Shown piece by piece: positions 9,713 to 19,597 of a stretch of DNA of 37,070 nucleotides. Within the stretch, counting starts at the first letter, position 1. Each line of letters opens with the position of its first letter. Position numbers and translations under genes: made by a program. The notes below the pieces were generated by a model. That model was not told the origin of the DNA, searched no databases, and was given only the letters and a program-made list of their open reading frames with translations. This DNA is from Pelargonium nanum (Eukaryota > Streptophyta > Magnoliopsida > Geraniales > Geraniaceae), in assembly GCA_036897485.1 (NCBI GenBank), contig JAYMTF010000407.1, positions 1 to 37,070 on the forward strand, read 5' to 3'.

Positions 9713-9718
9713 TTTATT
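9713..9718 (-). terminator. Poly(A) signal of cluster member 3
   Basis: On the minus strand this reads AATAAA within AAATAAATGGCTTT, 178 bases past the stop, at the position matching the signal of cluster member 2. Confidence 0.55.
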
Positions 9719-9895
9719 TATTCATGGTGGAACCAAATACATTATATCTTCATCACTTAGCATATATAAGCAAGTACATGCACTTAGGATCATCACAAAG
9801 TGCTTATTGTCTTCACACACAACACAACATAACACACTTGTAATTAAGTAGAGCAGCAAATTGTTCATGAACTGTCCATTTCATGAACAGAATGA

Positions 9896-10237
9896 TCAAA
9901 GACCTTTGGTGACCCACTCAGTTTTCATTCCTCCATGAGCCATGCCACCATTGTTGTAGTAGCCATTGTGACCCAGGTGAGACCCATGAGGGTTCATGTT
10001 GTTACCACACATCTTGCCACCACTTGGATTGTAGTGACCACCACCTTGGTGTAGGTATTGTTGGATTTTCATGGGCATAGGGCCGTGGTGGTGGCCTATC
10101 AAGATTTGGTGTTGGGGTTGGTGGGGTTGCATGGAGTGACCAGAGGGCATTTGCATGGAAACATGGCTCTGGATCTCATTTCTTGAGTGCATGCCATAGC
10201 CATTGCTGCCTTGGTAGTACTCAATCTCCTGAATCAT
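9896..10237 (-). CDS. His/Met/Gly-rich low-complexity protein, cluster member 3
   Basis: A single exon of 113 residues. The start is the ATG at 10237 (MIQEIEYYQGSNGYGMHSRNE). By my count it has 14 His and 11 Met. It follows the 7985 gene closely at the N-terminus (QMPSGHSMQPHQPQHQ) and from GGGHYNPSGGKMCGNNMNP through GYYNNGGMAHGG to the end, EWVTKGL. The central His/Gln run is replaced by a shorter segment (ILIGHHHGPMPMKIQQYLHQ). One Cys appears where the paralogue has Phe. The frame is intact and the low-complexity length change is in-frame, which argues for a working protein. The function is unknown and the remarks on metal binding for the 7985 gene apply. A TATA box lies 91 bp upstream. 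Confidence 0.78.
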   Translation of the reverse strand: MIQEIEYYQGSNGYGMHSRNEIQSHVSMQMPSGHSMQPHQPQHQILIGHHHGPMPMKIQQYLHQGGGHYNPSGGKMCGNNMNPHGSHLGHNGYYNNGGMAHGGMKTEWVTKGL

Positions 10238-10327
10238 CTTCTTGGCCTCAACTGTACTTGCTACTTACTTCAAATGTGTTATGTGTAATGTGTTGTGGGC
10301 TTGGATTGGTCCTTGATTTGCAAGTCT

Positions 10328-10335
10328 TATTTATA
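10328..10335 (-). promoter_or_regulatory. TATA box, cluster member 3
   Basis: On the minus strand this reads TATAAATA, followed by AGACTTGCAAATCAA. It is the duplicate of the element at 8436 and lies 91 bp from the ATG. Confidence 0.65.
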
Positions 10336-10391
10336 GGGTTCAGATATGATTTTTTAATTTGATGATGATAAGAGTGCATCTCATACCCTCC

Positions 10392-10449
10392 AAAAAGATG
10401 TAATCTTTTTTTTTTTTTTTTTTTTTTGAAGGAAAAAGATGTAATCTTT
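10392..10449 (-). repeat. Tail-only retroposon insertion with 17 bp TSD
   Basis: AAAAAGATGTAATCTTT occurs at 10392-10408 and identically at 10433-10449. Between them are only T residues (run 10406-10427) and GAAGG, which on the minus strand is CCTTC plus poly(A). The paralogous promoter near 8525-8537 has a single copy of this stretch (AAAAAGATGTAAGCTTT) and no poly(T), so it is a natural empty site. The insertion postdates the gene duplication. Confidence 0.75.
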
Positions 10450-10729
10450 AATTTTGGACCATAATCTTCTCAATAATTTACAGCAATTCATGGCATGCCC
10501 AGCTTCTCTCTTGGTTTCTTTCTTGGAGATACATAGAGAGAGAAGAAAAAAAAGAGTTCTTGATTATGGAAGTAGCACTATAAGATTCACATGCCTTCTT
10601 TTCTTTTCTTCTATTAGTTTTATCGTCTTCTCCGAACAAATCAAGAACTAAAATATACATGCAAGAAACCCACAGAATAAAAAAGCTCATGCATGGTCGA
10701 ATTAATATTATTATTAACAACCATTATCA

Positions 10730-10791
10730 GGGCTAGTGGTTTAAGACGTTTGCTTCTCTTGAATTCTCAGATTCGAGACTCGGTTATCATG
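10730..10791 (+). mobile_element. tRNA-like SINE head, 3' part not defined
   Basis: GGCTAGTGGTTTAAGACG (A-box-like) is followed about 40 bases later by GATTCGAGACT (10770-10780, B-box-like), with the spacing of pol III internal promoters. It aligns by eye with the head of the SINE at 9407. No poly(A) end or TSD is visible, so the extent is uncertain. It abuts the coding-like relic at 10808. Confidence 0.35.
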
Positions 10792-10807
10792 ATTACTCAC
10801 AACGACC

Positions 10808-11305
10808 TTAAACAAGAGGTGTAACCATGGACAAGAACTCTCTACCACTGTAACCGGTTTCCAAAGGAACCTCGAAGGCCGATGTTACACCAATTTCAAT
10901 ACTTATCTCATCCGAAGAAGATGCTCTCTTCTTGACCACTTCCACTATCACTCCTCCAATTTTTAACTATCATTGCTTCCCATTTCGCTTCCCAGGGATA
11001 GCTGAAACGGTCTCTTCCCTTGCAGTTCGGATAATAGAATCAACGTGTCCGCACGGACGGACTTCATTACTCAAATCCTGAGCGTATAAAGAACCCGACA
11101 AGTTATAGGCCTGGCGAGCCGAAGAATACATAATCTGGTCCGCAGTCGCATAACTCACGTCCCAGCTATAAAATCCACCGTCCTCCTCACAAATGTAATG
11201 AACAGAATCAGAACTCGGTTAATACGCCATGACGCACGGTTCTCCATAGCACATCAAGATCCTATTGTTGATCGGATCAAACAATTCAAAAAATTCATGA
11301 ATATC
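10808..11305 (-). pseudogene. Decayed coding-like relic, family unrecognised
   Basis: One minus-strand frame of 166 codons keeps protein-like sequence with only three internal stops before its terminal TAA at 10808-10810. The internal stops are TAA at 11219-11221 and adjacent TGA/TAG at 10970-10972 and 10967-10969. Recognisable stretches are EFFELFDPINNRILMCYGEP, then CEEDGGFYSWDVSYATADQI, then NEVRPCGHVDSIIRTAREET and, after the double stop, IGGVIVEVVKKRASSSDE and EISIEIGVTSAFEVPLETGY. The local base composition is richer in G+C than its surroundings. I do not recognise the protein. It may be a gene fragment captured or duplicated from elsewhere. Chance openness is possible but unlikely over this length. 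Confidence 0.4.
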
Positions 11306-12385
11306 TTACTTCCTAAGATACGAACATAACACTTCATAAATTGTTACACATTTTGATGTGAACATTACACGATTATTAAACATACATTTTGAATTCTCCA
11401 ACACGACGCGCATAGTTTTATTTAACCCGCATATTTAATGTAGTGTTTGTTGGTATTGATTTTGAACTATGATCCAAATTGTCAAACTCTGTATCAATAC
11501 TGTACTGCCAATTTTTTTCCAAAAATATACCACTATTATTAGTATATCCCTATTGCCAGCCAAAGTGCCAGAATGGCAAGACCCATTCCTAAAAAAGGTC
11601 AACCAGAATAGAAAAGGACATGATTGAGATGGACCAAGGCAGAGCATGTTTCTGGTCATCACAATGGAAAATGCCACATTATTGCTTGCTTCTCAGCAAC
11701 TTCCTCTGCTTCTCTGGCAACTATCCTATTATGACCCCAACAAGTCACACACCAAGAAATGGCACCACATTTCCCATTACAAAAGTCAGTCAGTTTGGTA
11801 ATGGTTTTCTATTTCTCCAACTACCACTCATAAATTTTGGTAAGATGGTAACCTAAGAGATTCATAGGATTATCATAATCTTAGCTACTAAGTTTCTAAC
11901 AATAACATTGTGATCAATAAGATATTCTCAAAACAAACAAGTTGAATGACAAGAAAATATGAATAAGTTCATCGCAAAAACAAAACTTCCCGGCATGGGG
12001 GACAAGTTCGAGAAACTCAAACTCTATAACTGTATATTAGGGGAATCATAATCATACCATACCGATGCTAAGTAAATATAGAAGCATTCCGCAACAACTC
12101 AGCTATTCACAATCATAGCCGGCTTCCTGCTTGGTCAATAGATAAGCTCCGCCTCAAATGAAACCCAAACTTGAAAAGAAAAGGCTATTTACAGGAATTG
12201 ACCTTCCAAGAATTCATCCAATCCCCCAAACAATGATCAAAGAATGATATTATTCTAGTTGGACATCTGGCACAGTCAACAGTGACACGCCAGTCATCAA
12301 TTGTTCGGTTGAACCCTTCATGGGGAGTCACACATGCTGCACCTATCAAACTTTACATAACGAACACCAGAGCTGTTGATAAGAA
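11306..12385. other. Spacer and 3' UTR of the GT17 gene
   Basis: The right end, from about 12000, is probably the 3' UTR of the minus-strand GT17 gene. The rest is AT-rich with no gene I can support. Short open frames near 11435-11856 look like chance. Confidence 0.4.
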
Positions 12386-14401
12386 TCAGCCACTTTCTCT
12401 TAAGCAATTCCCGGGCAAGAGAAACTTGTACTTGTCTGCATTGTCCAAAAGATAGGATGGAAGGTGAACGCCAGAGAAGGAGTGAGGAATTGGTCCCATT
12501 TTCCCGATGATTTGCTGGAATGTATACTCCTCGGGAAGCATATCAAACAGATCAGCCCCCTTGCAGATAACCTTCTGCACCCTCTTCGGGTTCAAATAAT
12601 GTGAGAATCTCACTCTATCGAAATGGCTGTATGCTTTCATCTTAAATATGAACTCACTGATGCGCCGGAAGCAAAAGCTACAGTGCCATCCTGCATCTGC
12701 TAAGATGTCATCTGTTTGGCGATAATGCGCATACTTGGTCTTTCCTGTCTGGTACCTGTGGACTGAAGCTCTCCAGCTGTTATTATCCAAAAGAAACTCG
12801 AAGGAATACAGATAATTCTTGAGCCGAAGATGAAGTACTTGAGGTATGTCATCACACCACCTCAACAGATTGATCGTATGTCTGCTTGGTATCTCATCAA
12901 CATCGGACATTATCAGCAAGTCATCATCAGTAATACCTGCTATTTTGAGGAGATGATCAAGTGCCACACGCTGAAATGCCTCCTCAATAAATGGGTTTTC
13001 TCCTCTTTTAGATGTCCCGCCAATAGTCCCATAAGTTAATCGTGGCTCAACAAACTTGAACTCATCCCGATGGCTGGCGAAAACCAGAGGCTTTGGCAAG
13101 CCAGTGAAAGTTGAATTCGATTCGAGGAGAACAAACTGTGTTATGTACGGATACAATTCTTGCCACCTTATGCTAAGGATGTCCAGCTCATTACTGAACA
13201 ACACTGCATCATATACCCGTCTAGGGTACTCACGAATTCCCCAACCATGAAGCTTGCAGAGGTTCTCCATCGATACATTCTCATGATAGTAGTGTGGAAT
13301 ATCATGGAATGGTTTAGGTGGCGATTCCCACAGTGGCCGCAGGAAATAGGATATCTTCTGCCCGTGCACATAGATACCAAAGACTATCGTGGGAACAAAC
13401 GCAAAACAAAAGATGTATGTCTTCAAATCCAAGCCGCGCATGATGCAGCGAATTCTTGACATGCTTAGAGCCCGGCTAGATTCCTACACAACAAAGAACA
13501 AGCACATTTCAGGACTCCACCATCTCATCAACGGTGAAATTTAAAGCCATTGACAATTCATACTTGCACACGCAAACGAGGATCACAAATTGGAATGTGG
13601 GAACTGAGAAGAAAAGAATGTTCTTACAAACACTCCTACTTTGTTTGGCTTAACGAGAATAATGATGAGAAGGAAAAGGAAGTGATCCAAAATGGTTTCT
13701 CTTCCAAAGCAATTCATTCTCGTGTATTAAAGTTTTCTCGGAAAAAGACATCCATTCCAGTTAGCATATTAACAGTATCAATGGACACATAAATAAGTCA
13801 AACTACCATCCAAACACCTCATGCTGTATGCTAATTGCTAACCAGTATCTCCCTCAATTCATTAAAAATATGGTTGTGGTGGTTAGGTGAGTAGTGACTA
13901 TATACAAAATCTGAGTCTAACATTAACTACATGGGTCCAGCAGGAAAGTTCAAATGATATTCCTAAACATTGTACTAAATAAAATTATCATCACTCTTAT
14001 GTGACAATTAAGCACACAAACCAACAATCCGATTGAATTCCCAGAATTTAAATCAAAACAAGCACATAAAAAGAAACAAAAAGGATGAATTTTTAAGCTT
14101 TCCACCAAAAACCCAAACAGACCCAGATCATGAAGAATCTGAGATCCAAGAGTTCAGCTTTCCTTCAAAATTTCCCACATTTTCTCAGAATCCAAACACA
14201 CCCAGAACCAAAAATAACAAGTAGATACCAACTACATAATCAAACAGATCAAATGGGTCTTCAAGCAAATTCAAAACAAACAAAAGGATTTGAACAAAAA
14301 CTTAGAGAATAAGATAGTACCTGGCCACAAACATCACCACATAAATCATCAGTCTTTTTAGAGCAGTAATGGCCTCCTCCTTCACCCATCATCCACCACA
14401 T
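12386..14401 (-). CDS. GT17 family glycosyltransferase (GnT-III-like), two exons
   Basis: Exon 1 is 14321-14401 and exon 2 is 12386-13483, separated by a GT...AG intron of 837 bp; the protein has 392 residues. The start at 14401 gives the plant family N-terminus [16 protein letters not shown]. Exon 2 opens [20 protein letters not shown], after which residues 49-67 form one membrane helix, so this is a type II Golgi-style protein. The catalytic region includes [24 protein letters not shown], the acidic DVDE (residues 221-224, DxD-type metal/nucleotide-sugar site) followed by IPSRH, and [14 protein letters not shown]. This is CAZy family GT17, named for animal beta-1,4-mannosyl-glycoprotein 4-beta-N-acetylglucosaminyltransferase. 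Plants do not normally make bisected N-glycans, so the plant reaction is open. Length and motifs are complete and there is no decay. Confidence 0.93.
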
Positions 14402-14639
14402 TCTCTCTCAGATACACAAATCGAATCCAAATCCAAACCAACCCACAAAATCCCCAACTCTCTTCTATTCAACAATCAGCTTCTACTCTGAGCACAGATC
14501 AGTGCGCCGCAAAGACTACGCAGCAAATCAGCCCAGAAATCGGGGGCAAAATTGGGTATAGAAAAAATCCGAACTTTCAGAAATCGATCTCTGAGTCTCT
14601 TCTAATTCGATTACACTTCTTTAGCGAATCAAATCAGAG

Positions 14640-14701
14640 ACGAAAGATAGAAGAAGAAGACGAAGAGGAGAGATAGAGAGAGAGAAAGAAGGAGAGAGAT
14701 G
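14640..14701 (-). promoter_or_regulatory. CT-rich tract at the 5' end of the GT17 gene
   Basis: The plus strand carries a nearly continuous GA-rich run (AGAAGAAGA, GAGAGATAGAGAGAGAG), so the minus strand is CT-rich 240-300 bp before the ATG. Such pyrimidine tracts are common at plant transcription starts and 5' UTRs, and GA repeats also bind BPC factors. Confidence 0.45.
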
Positions 14702-15182
14702 AGCCAAGATTAACGGAAATATCAGATTTTTGAATAAAGTTTAAGTATTTATTAATAATTTTTAAAAATATAAAAAATTAAACGAAAATAAAAATATGTG
14801 AAAAATAGCTGTGACCTCTCTGTGTTGTGTTGCAATGGAGTCGTTTCCATTGTCTTCTACCTTACTTTCCTTCTTATATCGACAATTTTTCAGTTTCCAA
14901 ATTACGAAAACGCCCACGATCGTTTTTCAGAGACGCGAGGAGAGGGAGGGCTGTTTGGTCATTTTGGAGAGGCGGAAAACTGGGTCCCCACGCGCCTGCT
15001 TGACCGACTCCGGGACGTGTCGTGTATGCGTTGCTTAATTTTTATTTATTTGTGGAATTTTTATTAATTATGAAATTAGTTTCCTTTTAGTGACCAAAAC
15101 GAAAACTGAAACAGCTTTATGGGACACGTGGCGCTCTGTCGGAGCCTTCTCCGCGTTTAATCCTAGGCGACGACTAGGACGG
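14702..15182. promoter_or_regulatory. Upstream region of the GT17 gene with a G-box
   Basis: This stretch is richer in G+C than the desert to its right. It contains ACACGTGGC (15124-15132, G-box/ABRE) and a small inverted repeat CCTAG...CTAGG (15162-15178). It is probably the distal promoter of the minus-strand GT17 gene. Open frames on the plus strand here have no recognisable product. Confidence 0.4.
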
Positions 15183-18100
15183 AGTGAGGACACTACTAAC
15201 GGCTAATGCACGTGCTATTTATTTTATAACTCCCTCGCTATTGTGCTTTCATTGCATTTTCGTCCTTCTACTTTCTGATTTGTTCCATTTTGACCCCATT
15301 ATTTTCACAAATATTGCAGTTTTGACCAATAGTTTCCTTGATCTGGACATTAATTTCTTGAATCAATTTCCGATATTTCATTTTTATTCATTTTGGTAGG
15401 AAACAGATTTCATAACTTATCTTTATTAATTATTTTTCTAATCTTTAATTTTTTAGATTATTTAATATTCTATGTATAAAGAAACTCTTTTTTTTATCAC
15501 AAATCTGTTTTTCAATAAAACAAAATTATATGCTTTCAAAAAAAATTATATTCTTAAAATCAAAATATTTAAAACAATAATTATTTAATAGATTGAACTT
15601 GTATTAGATCATCGTACCAAATATCTAAGAATTAGATTGATCTACTATTTAAAATCTTAGGCACGTAAAATGTTTCTCTTCAAATTAATTATATACATTT
15701 ACGATACCGATGTTATTTTTTAACGGTGAAATGATATTTCTCTATCGAACTTATGTATTGAGCTTGATTTAAATTTTTAAGCGTATCAAAATAGATCTTT
15801 TGTACTCAATATTTGTTACTATTTAATATTAATGCCAATAACCAATTATAACAAACTACAATGTAAACTAATCTCTACTTTTATCATGTTGTGAAATGTG
15901 TTTATATTTTATAGTAACATGTATAAAAGAACTATATATACTGACAGTGGGTTGGTAAAACCATGCAGTGCTTTATATGTTTTTAACTGAGGAATTGCAG
16001 ATTTTGATCTGTTTTAACTTTTAATGGTATAAATTAAAGAAATAAGTTCAAAATGAACATAATAGAAAAATGAGAACCTGAAAAGGGAACAGAACAAAAC
16101 CAGTGCATGATGGTGTCAAGAGGAGGTATGCAATAATAAACAAGAGATGGGGGGCTGTTTTATTATTATTTTAATTAATTGATCAAAATTTTATATGGGT
16201 GGGTATGGGTCCTACCCATGAGCCTGTCCTTTTAGGGTTTGAATTTTCTTTTAAAAAATGTATGGTATCATAACCCCTCACCCTTACCCACATGGGCTCA
16301 AATCATTTGCTAATTGCTTCATAATCCCATTTGCTAATTTTGTATCTAACCTTTCTTATTATTTTGTTTCTTTTGTACCCAATGAAAAAATATTCATTCA
16401 AATATTTCGAGATCGCTTCACCACGGTATGTGTTTATGTTTAGAAGATTAAATTTGAGTTTTGTGATTTGATCATGAACGTTTAACTTGGGTTTACAAAA
16501 TATGTAAAGATGTTAACGTGACATCGTGTGATAAGTCGGTTGGTAGGTCATGATGAGATCACGATGATGTCATGCATAGCAATTAAGATGATTGCAATGA
16601 TGTTAACATGTTGACATGGCAATGATGTCGTCATGTAGTTAAGGTGAAAAATACTAAAAGACGATGAGGTCTCCTTGTTAGGGTCCTTAAGGAAGGTCAT
16701 CAAGCTCGCTTCTAATTAAGTGGAGTGGTGAAGAACAGTTTAGTGGATTACTATTAGAACATACCTCGCGATGGAGATTTATTGGGTGCATGTTTACCAA
16801 TTGAGTGAAGCTTGTTAAATGTCTTGAATGTCAAGAATGTTTTAACAACTAATTAAGGACGTGACCACCTTCAACTATACATTGTTTTATTGTGTTTTCT
16901 TAAATATTCTCAACAACATAAATGTATCTATGTACCCTTGTTGAGCCCTGATATGTTTCTTTACTAATGTGCTTCCATTTTAATTTTTTTTTTTACTTTT
17001 ACAAGCTAACTTTTCTATATCATTTTTTATTACAATTAGTATATGTATTTAACTAGGGATATGCATGCACCAAATCAAAACAATGGGGGTGTGCACTTAA
17101 AAAACTCAAAATCAAAATCACTATCTAATTAAATAATTAATGTGTTCTTCGTTTGCCATTTGTTAACGTTTATTCTTTTGTTTGTGTCATAAAAAGTGGT
17201 CACATATGGTCGGAGTTAATTGGCTATTGTATATGTCTTTTTGCTTATAAACTTTTCAAATATAAGTGACCCCTCAAACCCATTTTTTAAAATATAATTG
17301 TGAAAGAAATCATGATAATTTATTTGGCTAGAATGTTTCAAATTTAAATTAATTTGGATTGATTAATAAGGCAATTACTATGTATAGGGTAATTGCAACA
17401 AACACTTGGACTCATTTATTAAATATTAACCTCTTCCTAGTTCCTACTCCTAGAAATATACTACTACTTATATGATATTTGAGCACTGAGTTGAGTGAGT
17501 CAAAATTGGCTCAGAACCTACGAGGTGGTTTAGTGGTTTTATGGTAATATTTACTATTTAGTTCAATTCAATATATAGTGTCATTTTTTATTAAAATTTA
17601 ATGGTTGTTGATCAAAATTTGACTCATCACAAATTGACACTTATACCTGCTTCAATGAATTTGTGGACGTAAAACGCTCGCTCAAATTTCTAGTTGAATA
17701 TGTTTTGACTAAATTTCAACAAGACTTAAACTTTTTTATTTTCTGTATACACCAAATAATTCACTCCGAATAAAAGTTTCCAACCTTAAAAAAACAAAAT
17801 AGAAGAAACAGTCAATAAACAATACATATGAAATTTCTTAGTCACCTCCTATAGCTAATTGTCTTTGTCAATTCTCAGTTCTCATGCTTGACATTACGTA
17901 AACGTTAACACATATTTTAAAAACAAATTAACCGTTCATTTTTGACCCAATATCTAGCTTGCCATTTGTCCACAACAAATCAAGAAACACCCATCACTAG
18001 TGCCATTATCAACGTGAATAATTAAATTAGTAACGTAAGTCAAGATTCATATTTAATGTAAATATTCTAAAGTATATGCTATTCTTGAAATTTGAAAATT

Positions 18101-19006
18101 ACAGCATACCCCTAAAACCCAATCATGACTCATATATATTAGATTCAAGTTAAAAATAAGCTATATATGTAGATAGTCTTGGAGGTGGATAAAACCGTAG
18201 AGGTGGTGTGTTCCTCGCCAATTAATTCCAAGGCTACATTGCACAAAATTCTCCACTTGTTCTCTAGGGTAGGCATTGACCCAAGTCAACACATTAATAA
18301 TTTAATATAGAAATTATATACTCAGCGTCTTAAAATGTGTGTTTTACTTTCTATTTTGAGATATTAAAAAAAATTAGTTAATATTTTACACTGTAATTTT
18401 CTACACATATACTACAAGAAAACAAAATACAAACTAAATTATTATAGAGACAATTCATGCCTAACTAACTATTGATAATATAATACTATGGTTAAAGTAT
18501 ATGGAGAAGAAAGATCTTTAAAAAAAACAACTTTGAGTTTTTTTATTTAAAAGGAATGGTAAAGTTACGTTGCAATTTGGTTCTCACTTCTCACCAATTT
18601 CAATATATTTTAACTACATAGCACACCATATGTGAGATTATCTTCTTCTTTTTCATGTGATTTATTATAATTTATTACCTTATTAGATGTTGTATCATTA
18701 TGTTGTAACATTTTTTATATACAACAATTTGTTCGATAAAGCTAAGATTTCGAGTTCGATTTTTGTTAGATCGATCAACTATATGTAAAATGTTATGAGA
18801 AAATAAGATAAATATCTTTGTTGTGTACGTAATTTAGTTGATGTTATTATACGTCAATACATATTTAGAACATTTGATTAATTTGTTTCCTGTTGAATAT
18901 ATATGTTAAAAAGAATTAGAATTGTGTGATGAGAGCAAGTTGAGTGAACAAGACTCTATCTATTAAGTATTAACCAACAAAAAAGGAAAGAGGCAGATAT
19001 ATAAAT
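15183..19006. other. AT-rich gene desert, part 1
   Basis: No gene was found. Around 16500-16680 the words GATGT, GACAT and TGATGTC recur in a way suggesting an old dispersed repeat, but no ends can be set. There are many poly(A)/poly(T) runs, and the open frames present are short and AT-biased. Confidence 0.4.
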
Positions 19007-19063
19007 AAGATGCATCTAATTGTGTTCATAGAAAAAAAAAAAAAAAAGATGCATCTAATTGTG
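19007..19063 (+). repeat. Tail-only retroposon insertion with 18 bp TSD
   Basis: AAGATGCATCTAATTGTG at 19007-19024 is repeated exactly at 19046-19063. Between them are 21 bases: TTCATAG followed by a run of A. The structure is the same as at 5538: a long exact direct repeat enclosing little more than a tail. Confidence 0.7.
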
Positions 19064-19337
19064 CCTTTTAAGCAGGCAGCTTCTTATTCTTTCCTTTTAG
19101 GTTAATTAGGTTGTTATCTTTCTCCATATGTTACTTCTAAAGATTTATTCCTAATCATGCATGTAAAAAAAAGATGATCATTAGAATGGGAATCTTAATT
19201 ACCAACACGACATCGTTTCCTGTAAGTTTGGTACACATGTATAGTGGAATAAGGTTCCTTCTGGAAATGGTGGGCAGAGCTAAGAATCTTTGATTGGACA
19301 TTGAGAAACACAACATGTGCTCTTCTAGTATCCTGAA

Positions 19338-19361
19338 TTTATTATTATTATTATTATTATT
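19338..19361 (+). repeat. (TTA)n microsatellite
   Basis: About eight perfect TTA/ATT repeats in the AT-rich spacer, with no relation to a gene. Confidence 0.9.
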
Positions 19362-19550
19362 GTTCCTTTGAACCTTTCACTTTAAGGAGAGACACTTCCA
19401 TGCCAAGGCTAAAAAGATGGTGTTGTTTCAGCCACAAACACATACAACAAAAGCTTGGGGATAGGATGGTTTTTTGGGCTTCAATGTATATATATCTCTT
19501 TAAGAATAAAATGTCAGATAGATCGTTTGAATTTGATTATCATTCATATT

Positions 19551-19597
19551 AACTTCAATATATTTGACCGTTCAAAAAAAAAACTTCAATGTATTTG
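19551..19597 (+). repeat. Tail-only retroposon insertion with 16 bp TSD
   Basis: AACTTCAATATATTTG (19551-19566) and AACTTCAATGTATTTG (19582-19597) differ at one base and enclose 15 bases, ACCGTTC plus poly(A). The CCGTTC-poly(A) end resembles SINE 3' ends and the GCCGATC tail at 5553. Confidence 0.65.

Larger units (their letters stand above)
9705..10660 (-). repeat. Segmental duplication, copy B (gene plus flanks)
   Basis: This is the partner of 7805-8760, matching through 3' flank, coding region, TATA region and distal promoter. It differs by the poly(T) insertion at 10392-10449, which copy A lacks. Confidence 0.8.

Noticed and set aside
14798..15067. Plus-strand frames upstream of the GT17 gene
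   Set aside because: Overlapping frames have no known motif, and the region fits a promoter.
15527..15551. Possible sixth tail-only insertion (AAAATTATAT twice around GCTTTCAAAA)
   Set aside because: The repeat is only about 10 AT-only bases and could arise by chance in this composition.
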